From: Chryseobacterium gleum
GTDB lineage: Bacteria > Bacteroidota > Bacteroidia > Flavobacteriales_D > Crocinitomicaceae
Assembly (NCBI GenBank): GCA_945882095.1
Contig: CAMCWF010000002.1
Location: 1-64,000 of the forward strand
Reading direction: 5' to 3'
DNA: 64,000 nt
Part shown: positions 38,274-44,371 of the stretch, in pieces
Layout of the letters: the number at the start of each line of letters is the position of its first letter
Numbering within the stretch: position 1 is the first letter of the stretch
Program-made: the position numbers and the translations under genes
The notes under the pieces: generated by a model
What the model was told of the DNA's origin: nothing
What the model saw: only the letters and a program-made list of their open reading frames with translations
Databases searched by the model: none

Positions 38274-38973
38274 AGATCCCTTTAAGGGTTAAATTTTCGT
38301 CCACAAAGATGTTGTTTTTTTGGACCAAATCAAAATAATGGGCATCTCCACCGGTAAGATACACCTGTAAATTCTGATAACGATTGTTAAATTCGGTTAA
38401 TCTCCATTGGATGGCTGCCTGAATTCCACCCATGACACCGCTTTGCATTGAAGAATGGGTATCGTTTCCAAGCAAGATTGAGAATGATTCATCTGGGTGA
38501 AGTTTCGGGAGTTGGGCTGTATAATCGTGCAAAGCATTTAGCTGAAGTTGTATGCCAGGCGCTATGGAACCACCGAGATACATATTGTTTTCATCGATAA
38601 AGTCCATTTTAACGCAGGTGCCAAGGTCAATGACCAGTCTGTTTTGTTGCAGTTGGTGCGGCTGGCAAACGGCCGCGATGTTGCATATCCGGTCCATTCC
38701 CAAAGTTTTTGGCGAAGCATAGTTTGAGTGAAAAGGCAAGTTCCCTTCACGTTGAATGTCGAGGATTGGATTTGGAAGTAGGGAAAGGGCATCGGTCCAA
38801 TCCGTGTGGGAAACATTGGAAACCACGATGGGGAAACCATGCGTGAGGAGTATCTTTAATGAATCTGGGTTGTTTGCAAAAGAAATAGACAACAATTTAT
38901 CTTCCACAAAAAGAGCGAGTTTTGCGCGGGTATTGCCGATGTCTAGGGCGTAAATGCTTGTGAAATGGGTCAT
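38239..38973 (-). CDS. coaX: Type III pantothenate kinase
   Basis: CoaX phosphorylates pantothenate, the first step of coenzyme A synthesis. The 244-residue protein has the phosphate-binding motif ALDIGNTRAKLALF (about 9-22), GMDRI near 92 and the second site LVIDLGTCVKMDFID (about 112-126). It is the first gene of the minus-strand envelope run and overlaps the porin-like gene. Confidence 0.95.
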   Translation of the reverse strand: MTHFTSIYALDIGNTRAKLALFVEDKLLSISFANNPDSLKILLTHGFPIVVSNVSHTDWTDALSLLPNPILDIQREGNLPFHSNYASPKTLGMDRICNIAAVCQPHQLQQNRLVIDLGTCVKMDFIDENNMYLGGSIAPGIQLQLNALHDYTAQLPKLHPDESFSILLGNDTHSSMQSGVMGGIQAAIQWRLTEFNNRYQNLQVYLTGGDAHYFDLVQKNNIFVDENLTLKGIYALYKIQSLPI

Positions 38974-39043
38974 TTAAGCAAAGGTACAATCTTTAATGAA
39001 TTCGACATTTATTGCGAAGAATTGAAATTCTATTACTTTGCAT

Positions 39044-39073
39044 TTGCCTAAAATTAAAAAAGATGTAATTTTG
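39044..39073 (+). promoter_or_regulatory. Promoter of tRNA-Phe
   Basis: TTG at 39044-39046, a 19-base spacer and TAATTTTG at 39066-39073 match the Bacteroidota consensus TTG-N19-TAnnTTTG. The mature tRNA starts 17 bases downstream. Confidence 0.7.
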
Positions 39074-39089
39074 CAGTCCACCAAAGCTA

Positions 39090-39162
39090 GGTACCTTAGC
39101 TCAGTTGGTAGAGCAAAGGACTGAAAATCCTTGTGTCCCTGGTTCGATTCCTGGAGGTACCA
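39090..39162 (+). tRNA. tRNA-Phe (GAA)
   Basis: The 73-base cloverleaf has a 7-bp acceptor stem (GGTACCT with AGGTACC), a D stem GCTC/GAGC, an anticodon stem AAGGA/TCCTT with loop CTGAAAA (anticodon GAA at 39123-39125), and a T loop TTCGATT. The T stem CCTGG/CCTGG has a central U-U mismatch (51-63). CCA is not encoded; CAT follows the discriminator A. A partial copy of the 3' part lies about 350 bases downstream. Confidence 0.97.
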
Positions 39163-39171
39163 CATTAAAAC

Positions 39172-39198
39172 CCTGACCGCAGCGTCAGGTTTTTTTTT
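39172..39198 (+). terminator. Terminator of tRNA-Phe
   Basis: CCTGAC at 39172-39177 pairs with GTCAGG at 39184-39189 and is followed by a T run. A diverged copy of the same hairpin occurs downstream of the tRNA fragment. Confidence 0.85.
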
Positions 39199-39247
39199 TA
39201 CTATTCAACTATAAATAATTCTTTTGGGTGATTTGCGTTAACACCAC

Positions 39248-39493
39248 ATGTTTACTGTATATGTTTTATATTCCAAGACTATTCAAAAGAAATACACAGG
39301 TTTTACGCAAGATATTGAAAGAAGAATTATTCAACATAATCAAGGGTTATTAGGTAAATATACCAAAGGAAAAGGACCTTGGGTATTAATTTATTCGGAA
39401 ACATTTCAGACAAAAACGGAAGCGATTGTGAGGGAAAAAGAACTCAAAACGGGAAAAGGTAGAGATTTCATTAAACATACTACGGGTTTCTAA
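39248..39493 (+). CDS. Free-standing GIY-YIG nuclease domain protein
   Basis: The 81-residue protein is a bare GIY-YIG domain: FTVYVLYS (residues 2-9) for the first motif, KYTGFT (15-20) for the second, the Arg-bearing helix DIERRIIQHNQG (22-33) and the metal-binding Glu58 in KTEAIVREKELKTGKGR. No DNA-binding or UvrC domains are attached. It sits between a complete tRNA-Phe gene and a partial copy of that tRNA's 3' end, as expected for a mobile or homing element. Family members are often misannotated as UvrC. Catalysis is inferred from retained residues. Confidence 0.92.
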   Translation: MFTVYVLYSKTIQKKYTGFTQDIERRIIQHNQGLLGKYTKGKGPWVLIYSETFQTKTEAIVREKELKTGKGRDFIKHTTGF

Positions 39494-39494
39494 C

Positions 39495-39580
39495 TCCTTG
39501 TGTCCCTGTGCGCCGCGGCGCACGATTCCTGGAGGTACCACATCAAAACCCTGACCGTAGTGTTGGGGGTTTTTGTTTTA
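39495..39580 (+). repeat. Partial duplicate of tRNA-Phe 3' end plus terminator, interrupted by a palindrome
   Basis: Bases 39495-39508 repeat 39128-39141 exactly, and 39523-39543 repeat 39145-39165. In the real tRNA the two blocks are joined by GTT; here GTT is replaced by a 14-base GC-rich palindrome. The copy continues through a diverged terminator hairpin (CCCTGAC with GTTGGGG, two G-T pairs, then T-rich). It cannot form a tRNA, because the 5' half is absent. Together with the intact gene it brackets the GIY-YIG gene. Confidence 0.92.
39508..39523. repeat. 16-bp GC-rich perfect palindrome in the tRNA fragment
   Basis: GTGCGCCGCGGCGCAC reads the same on both strands and is almost pure G+C in a low-G+C region. 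It falls inside the T-loop segment of the duplicated tRNA 3' end. Confidence 0.9.
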
Positions 39581-39597
39581 ATAAAAATCTATGAAAA

Positions 39598-39696
39598 CTA
39601 ATTATCGCCTTTGGTGGCAATGATAACTATAAGGTTGTTGTCCATTCCGATGCGGAGTAAATCAACCAATTCTTGCACATCCGGTTCCAAGGGGAA
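39598..39696 (-). pseudogene. Relic of the exbD 3' end
   Basis: The minus strand encodes the last 32 or so codons of ExbD, ending NNLIVIIATKGDN and a stop. Resident ExbD (41348-41746) ends NNLKVIIATKGDN. Over about 100 bases the two copies differ at some 14 positions; in the last 27 codons most differences are synonymous (Leu, Val codons). There is no start; an in-frame TAA at 39697-39699, which is also the stop of the next gene, closes the frame upstream. It and the true exbD end form direct repeats around the 39697-41334 insert. Confidence 0.88.
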
Positions 39697-40110
39697 TTAA
39701 GAGGACTTTAAAATTTGGCATTTTGTAAATTTCATATACTCTACATAAGGCGGTCGATTGTCGTAAAGTAGGATTGATTCGTTGTTTAGGTTAACGATGA
39801 GACCAATGTCAAATCCTTTTTCTAACAGATCAATTACCATATAATCTTGGTCATACGTAATTTTTATAGGACTCGAAATTTCGAGAACATCATCTCTGTA
39901 GAACGCTACCGAAGGCTCAGAGGTATTGATTACATATCTACAATTTTTGGGGGTGGGGATTTCGTCGTGAAGCTGCCTATTCAATACTTCCTCCATGGTC
40001 TGAGTGGTGTCACCGTAATACGATTGAACCTCATCTACTTGAATGATCAATTGTTGCGAAAAGGTCAGAACGCAAAAGCACAACGATAAGGTCAAAAGGA
40101 ACGTTTTCAT
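39697..40110 (-). CDS. Secreted protein of unknown function, paralogue A
   Basis: I choose the ATG at 40110 because a signal peptide MKTFLLTLSLCFCVLTFSQQ starts there; an upstream frame to 40161 adds 17 residues without export features. The mature part of about 118 residues starts LIIQVDEVQSYYGD. It contains LLEKGFDIGLIVNLNNESILLYDN, similar in pattern to the next gene's IMEEGFDYGLLVQTNP. The stop codon abuts the exbD relic. I do not recognise the family. It belongs to the inserted block. Confidence 0.68.
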   Translation of the reverse strand: MKTFLLTLSLCFCVLTFSQQLIIQVDEVQSYYGDTTQTMEEVLNRQLHDEIPTPKNCRYVINTSEPSVAFYRDDVLEISSPIKITYDQDYMVIDLLEKGFDIGLIVNLNNESILLYDNRPPYVEYMKFTKCQILKSS

Positions 40111-40178
40111 GGTTGAAGAATGAGTGATTGTTTGTCTGGGGAAAACGCTACATGTTGTCATGGGTGATATCGTATTGC

Positions 40179-40607
40179 CTAGGACGGTTTTTCAATGTAA
40201 AACTTGCTGATTTTTTTAACGGTGGTTTGATGGTCCAAGAACCAAAACCAGGTTACATTTTCGTGAAATGGATTCGTTTGTACCAATAAACCATAATCGA
40301 AGCCTTCTTCCATAATGGAAATCTTCAATAGGTTTTCACTGGGTTTAAATAGCGTAACAGGTAATACACTCAGAAGTTTGTCATTGACGTAGTAGGAAGA
40401 AGTTAGCTTGCTTAAGTCGATTTCATATTTAGTATAGGCTGTATCTAAGTCATAAGCGAAATCAGGATCGTTAAGGGTTGAGTCTATGGTTGTTTTCCGA
40501 AAACAAACATGTTCGGTACGCTCATATACATGAATGATGAGCTTTTGTTGACCATAGTCATTCATACAGGACAACAAAATTAAAAGGAGTAAAAAGCATC
40601 GCATCAT
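40179..40607 (-). CDS. Secreted or lipid-anchored protein of unknown function, paralogue B
   Basis: The 142-residue protein has an export signal with a possible lipobox LLSC (about residues 11-14), then QQKLIIHVYERTEHVC. The order LII(Q/H)V at the start and EEGFDYGLLVQ near the end mirrors the neighbouring gene, so the two are diverged paralogues in tandem on the same strand. Function is not recognised. It is transcribed away from the third gene of the block. Confidence 0.68.
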   Translation of the reverse strand: MMRCFLLLLILLSCMNDYGQQKLIIHVYERTEHVCFRKTTIDSTLNDPDFAYDLDTAYTKYEIDLSKLTSSYYVNDKLLSVLPVTLFKPSENLLKISIMEEGFDYGLLVQTNPFHENVTWFWFLDHQTTVKKISKFYIEKPS

Positions 40608-40673
40608 TAGGTTGAAAATCAGAAATGATTTAAATGTTACAAAATCTTTCGATTGGGTTCTACTAAAAAAAAA

Positions 40674-41336
40674 ATGCTAAAAATGAAAGACGTCAAAAGT
40701 GGGGTCAAATGCATTCCTATCAATGGAATTCAACTGATGCTTTGCTTATTCATCGCAACCGCAACCCATGCTCAAACTACCCGAATTGATTATAAGAATT
40801 TTGATACAAAAATAGCCTCGAAAATGTTGTTTGAAAAACTCAATTATTTTCGCTACACCATTACGCAAACCGGTTACGGTAAGGATTTAGAGGTCGCCTG
40901 GCCATCACTGGTTAACAATCATCCATTAATGAAACTTACGTGGTCTCAAACTTTATATGATTCGGTTGTTTTACCAAATACATTACAGAATGTAAATCAA
41001 AGGAGGCTTTTTCATGTCGACAGAGGACCTTGGTGGGCGAATGATACAAATCAATTTATGTTTTTAGATGAAGTTTATCCCACGAAGAAAAAAGGATTTC
41101 GTTTAACCTTAACTGAAAATGGAGGGTATACTACCCATATATTTGAAACCTATGAGGAGTTGACGGATCATATGATCATGTGTTGGGAGTCATCATTTAT
41201 GCACCGATGTACCCAAAGAGGTTTGTTACACAATACCTTCTTCCTTGAAAAGGGTTATGATTCAAATACCATTGCTGCCACTTGTGTTATCTATGATAAT
41301 GGCGTTTGTTACTTTTTTGTGGATTTTGTCTACTAA
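40674..41336 (+). CDS. Secreted protein, possibly a degenerate CAP/SCP-like domain
   Basis: I choose the ATG at 40674 (an ATG at 40683 is equally good); the frame is also open to a TTG at 40653. A signal peptide ends near ATATHAQ. The mature part of about 190 residues has MLFEKLNYFRY followed by LMKLTWSQTLYDSV, reminiscent of the first helix and strand of CAP/SCP proteins, but the usual His and Glu residues are not convincingly present. The stop TAA at 41334-41336 lies exactly at the border of the exbD repeat. Function unknown. Confidence 0.62.
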   Translation: MLKMKDVKSGVKCIPINGIQLMLCLFIATATHAQTTRIDYKNFDTKIASKMLFEKLNYFRYTITQTGYGKDLEVAWPSLVNNHPLMKLTWSQTLYDSVVLPNTLQNVNQRRLFHVDRGPWWANDTNQFMFLDEVYPTKKKGFRLTLTENGGYTTHIFETYEELTDHMIMCWESSFMHRCTQRGLLHNTFFLEKGYDSNTIAATCVIYDNGVCYFFVDFVY

Positions 41337-41347
41337 ATCTTTGAAAA

Positions 41348-41746
41348 CTAATTATCGCCTTTGGTGGCAATGATAACTTTAAGGTTGTTGTCCATTCCGA
41401 TGCGTAACAAATCCACCAATTCTTGGACATCAGAATCAAAAGGGATGCGTAAAATCACCGTTTTGTCGTTTAGTTCATTGGTCTTGCTTACCAACATGGA
41501 TTCAAGTTCCGAGAATTGTACTTCCTGCTTATCTAGAAAATAATGTTTGTCTTGGGTAACCGTAAGCGTTAAATGTTGCTTATTTGTCTTGGTGTTTGTT
41601 TTAGATTCTGGCAAGGGCACCTTGATGACATTGGGATTGGCCAAGGTGGATATGATCAAGAAAAATAGCAATAAAAAGAACATGATGTCACTCAAGGCAC
41701 TGGTAGCAACCTCGATGTGAAAACGTTTGTTTCGCTTGATGGCCAT
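41348..41746 (-). CDS. exbD: ExbD/TolR-family biopolymer transport protein
   Basis: The 132-residue protein has one membrane helix (about 15-35) with an Asp in ALSDIMFFLLLFFLI, the proton-path residue of the family, and a periplasmic domain ending ATKGDN. With ExbB it converts the proton gradient into motion for TonB-type energy transduction. It lies four bases after exbB. No tonB gene follows; the accessory block and tRNA-Phe lie downstream instead. Confidence 0.95.
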   Translation of the reverse strand: MAIKRNKRFHIEVATSALSDIMFFLLLFFLIISTLANPNVIKVPLPESKTNTKTNKQHLTLTVTQDKHYFLDKQEVQFSELESMLVSKTNELNDKTVILRIPFDSDVQELVDLLRIGMDNNLKVIIATKGDN

Positions 41747-41749
41747 AAC

Positions 41750-42505
41750 CTAGGGTTGTGTAGATTTGATGAATTCCAAGTTCACTTGTTGAATGCGTAA
41801 AGCATAGGCATCAATTACGGCGTTAAGGATGTGATAGCCTGCATATCCAATAATACCTACGATTAACCCTGCTCCAGAAGAAATCATTTTTTCGTAAAGA
41901 CCTCCCGAAATGTTACCGATGGAAACGTTTTCTGTGATGGAAATGGAATAGAAGATTTTAATTACCCCAGAAATGGTACCGATGAAACCAACGGTGGGTG
42001 CAATGCCCGCAATCAGTCCCAAGCTGCCCATGTTTTTCTCCATTTTACCAATCTCTATGTTTGCGACTTTATCCATGTTGGACTCTACTTCCGATGCTTT
42101 CTTGTCTGAATCGATACAGGTTAATCCTTCCTTAAGTACATTTCCATAGGCAGTATCATTGCTTTGAATCGTTCCCAGGGCATCCTTAAAATTTCCTTTG
42201 AGCATGTGAGGGCGGATGCTGTCCATGATTTTTGAATCAAATTTAGTCACACGACGAAGGTATAAGGATCTTTCAATGATGACATACAAGGTATAAAACA
42301 ACAATAGAATGATGGGAATCAAGAATACGCCGCCTTTCATTAAGAAGCTGAATGCAGAAACTTCCGCAACTTTCTGTACCTTTTCCGCAGTCGCTTCCGT
42401 ACCTGCCGGCGCGCTGTCTCCCCCAAAACTTCCTTGGGCAAAAATGTACACACTGCTCGCAAGGAGGAACAATGAGGTAAAGAATATCTTCATTTTATTT
42501 TTCAT
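41750..42505 (-). CDS. exbB: MotA/TolQ/ExbB-family proton channel protein
   Basis: The 251-residue protein has a long N-terminal extension with a cleavable-looking signal (about 1-24, ending IFAQG), as in many Bacteroidota ExbB proteins. The three membrane helices are near 56-78, 160-185 and 205-225. The conserved part GLIAGIAPTVGFIGTISGVI near 162-181 is intact. It forms the stator channel with ExbD, its downstream neighbour. Confidence 0.95.
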   Translation of the reverse strand: MKNKMKIFFTSLFLLASSVYIFAQGSFGGDSAPAGTEATAEKVQKVAEVSAFSFLMKGGVFLIPIILLLFYTLYVIIERSLYLRRVTKFDSKIMDSIRPHMLKGNFKDALGTIQSNDTAYGNVLKEGLTCIDSDKKASEVESNMDKVANIEIGKMEKNMGSLGLIAGIAPTVGFIGTISGVIKIFYSISITENVSIGNISGGLYEKMISSGAGLIVGIIGYAGYHILNAVIDAYALRIQQVNLEFIKSTQP

Positions 42506-42608
42506 GTAAAAAATTTTTTCAGGCTAAAATTAATTCTTTGCTTGTAATTGTATTCAAGGGTAACGCTATAGATTTCCACACTGAATTGTTACTGAAAGTT
42601 GAAGGCAT

Positions 42609-42634
42609 AAAAAAAGCCACCCGAAGGTGGCTTT
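42609..42634 (-). terminator. Terminator of the ahpC gene
   Basis: GCCACC at 42616-42621 and GGTGGC at 42626-42631 pair around CGAA, extended by A-T pairs, with an A run on the left that gives a U tract on the minus strand. It follows the ahpC stop by about 10 bases. Confidence 0.88.
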
Positions 42635-42644
42635 ATATCTGTGA

Positions 42645-43277
42645 TTAGTGATTGGTAAGGTAGTCTGCAACGCCTTCAAAGGTTGCTTTCATTGCTGTGT
42701 CCCCTTTGTGCCAGTTGGCAGGACAAACTTCACCATGTTCTTCAAAATATTGCAGTGCGTCCACCATTCTTAAGGCTTCGTCCACGTTTCTTCCCAATGG
42801 GAAAAAATTAACCAATTGATGCATAACCGTACCAGATTTATCAATTAAATACAATCCTCTGTACGCAATCATAGGTCCATTCGCAGATAAATTTCCATCC
42901 ATGTCGTAGTCATACTCACCGGCCAAAACCCCAAAGGACTCTGAAATGGTTTTACTCGTATCCGCTACAATTGGATAGGTAACGCCTTCAATTCCACCTT
43001 TGTTTTTAGGGGTTTGTAACCAAGCCCAATGCGACTCCTCAGTGTCTGTAGAACAAGCTACTACTTTTACCCCACGTGCTTCAAAATCTCCTAATACCGC
43101 TTGAAATGCATGCAATTCAGATGGGCATACGAAGGTGAAATCTTTCGGGTAAAAGAAGAACAATACATGGTTCTTACCAATAAATTGGTCCAATGAAAAA
43201 TCATTTACGATTTCTCCCCCATTAACGACCGCCGATGCTTTGAAAGACGGAGCTTTTTTTCCAACTAATGTTGACAT
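42645..43277 (-). CDS. ahpC: Peroxiredoxin, AhpC type
   Basis: The 210-residue 2-Cys peroxiredoxin reduces hydrogen peroxide and organic hydroperoxides. The peroxidatic Cys51 is in DFTFVCPSELHAF and the resolving Cys185 in HGEVCPANWHKG. It is divergent from an oxyR gene, its expected regulator. The gap of 170 bases has promoter boxes for both directions. Confidence 0.96.
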   Translation of the reverse strand: MSTLVGKKAPSFKASAVVNGGEIVNDFSLDQFIGKNHVLFFFYPKDFTFVCPSELHAFQAVLGDFEARGVKVVACSTDTEESHWAWLQTPKNKGGIEGVTYPIVADTSKTISESFGVLAGEYDYDMDGNLSANGPMIAYRGLYLIDKSGTVMHQLVNFFPLGRNVDEALRMVDALQYFEEHGEVCPANWHKGDTAMKATFEGVADYLTNH

Positions 43278-43303
43278 TTTATTTGATTTTTAAGGTTACG
43301 AAA

Positions 43304-43311
43304 CAAAAGTA
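43304..43311 (-). promoter_or_regulatory. -7 promoter box of ahpC
   Basis: On the minus strand TACTTTTG matches TAnnTTTG, about 27 bases before the ahpC ATG. OxyR binding would be expected upstream in the shared gap, but I could not define a site. Confidence 0.5.
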
Positions 43312-43423
43312 GGAAACAATCCCACACGCGATGAATTAAAAACAAAATTTCAAAGTCTCTTGTTCATTTCTTTACGTCCAGCAAATTTATACGCAAAGTT
43401 CTATAGAATTAATCAATACCATT

Positions 43424-43431
43424 TATATTTG
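43424..43431 (+). promoter_or_regulatory. -7 promoter box of oxyR
   Basis: TATATTTG matches TAnnTTTG, 17 bases before the oxyR ATG. Confidence 0.5.
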
Positions 43432-43447
43432 AATCAAAATTATCAAT

Positions 43448-44371
43448 ATGATTTCACTGCAACAGATGCGTTACTTGGTGGTGTTAAGTGAGGAACTGCA
43501 ATTTTTACGTGCGAGTGAAAGGTGTTTTGTGACCCAACCTACCTTGTCCATGCAAGTAAAAAAGGCCGAAGAACAATTGGGACATCCCGTTTTTGACCGT
43601 GTGACACAACCCCTTACCCTTACGCCATATGGTCAATCCGTCATTCCGATTTTGCGTGAAATCCTTAATGAAAACGACAAAATAACCCAATTGAATGAAA
43701 AAATGTCGGGAAAGGTTTTCGAAGAAATCAGGATTGGGGTCATTCCCACCATTGCGGTCTATTTGTTATCGGATGTTTTTCTGGGATTGCGAAAGGCATT
43801 GCCCAATGCAAAATTGCTTTTCATGGAATACCGTACCGAGGAACTGCTTTTGGCACTGGAAAGCAATAAGGTAGATTTGGCGATTTTCGCTGGGCCTTAT
43901 TCGGACCCTAGGCACCGCAGCATTCCCTTGTACCAAGAGGAAATCAAAATTTACACGAATGAAGATTCAAAGGGTGAAATAGCCATAGAGTCGCTTACGA
44001 ATTTACAGCCTTGGTTGTTGAGCAAAGGGAATTGTTTGCGTACACAAATGGTCAATTTTTGTAACCTCAAAGATGCCGTCGACCCCATCGAGTGGGATTA
44101 CATTGGGGGAAGTTTGGAGATATTGGTCGACATGGTCAACATCAACGGAGGATACACCCTTATTCCTGACAACTACGCATCGCCAAAAATGGATGCGGGG
44201 AAGTTGAAAAGCCTGCAATCAAACTATGGGATGCCTGCCAGGGAAATCTTAGGGGTGTTTGCCCATAAGACACACAAAACGACGAGCATTCAAATCATCC
44301 TTAGGGAAATTCAATTGAAATACGCCGCGCAAAAATCGACAGGGCCTCTTCAGCTATTGGATTGGAAATAA
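43448..44371 (+). CDS. oxyR: LysR-family peroxide regulator OxyR
   Basis: The 307-residue regulator has the LysR helix-turn-helix (about 18-45: FLRASERCFVTQPTLSMQV). The sensing domain has Cys196 and Cys205 in GNCLRTQMVNFC, matching the redox switch Cys199/Cys208 of E. coli OxyR in spacing and context (GHCLRDQAMGFC). The divergent peroxiredoxin gene is the obvious target. It ends one base before the convergent tig stop. Confidence 0.94.
   Translation: MISLQQMRYLVVLSEELQFLRASERCFVTQPTLSMQVKKAEEQLGHPVFDRVTQPLTLTPYGQSVIPILREILNENDKITQLNEKMSGKVFEEIRIGVIPTIAVYLLSDVFLGLRKALPNAKLLFMEYRTEELLLALESNKVDLAIFAGPYSDPRHRSIPLYQEEIKIYTNEDSKGEIAIESLTNLQPWLLSKGNCLRTQMVNFCNLKDAVDPIEWDYIGGSLEILVDMVNINGGYTLIPDNYASPKMDAGKLKSLQSNYGMPAREILGVFAHKTHKTTSIQIILREIQLKYAAQKSTGPLQLLDWK

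Noticed and set aside
39495-39546. Second tRNA-Phe gene
   Set aside because: Only the 3' part is present, and the T-loop is broken by the palindrome; there is no acceptor 5' strand, D arm or anticodon.
39697-40607. Displaced TonB energy transducer next to exbD
   Set aside because: Neither secreted protein has the proline-rich linker, the N-terminal anchor plus C-terminal TonB domain pattern, or the size.
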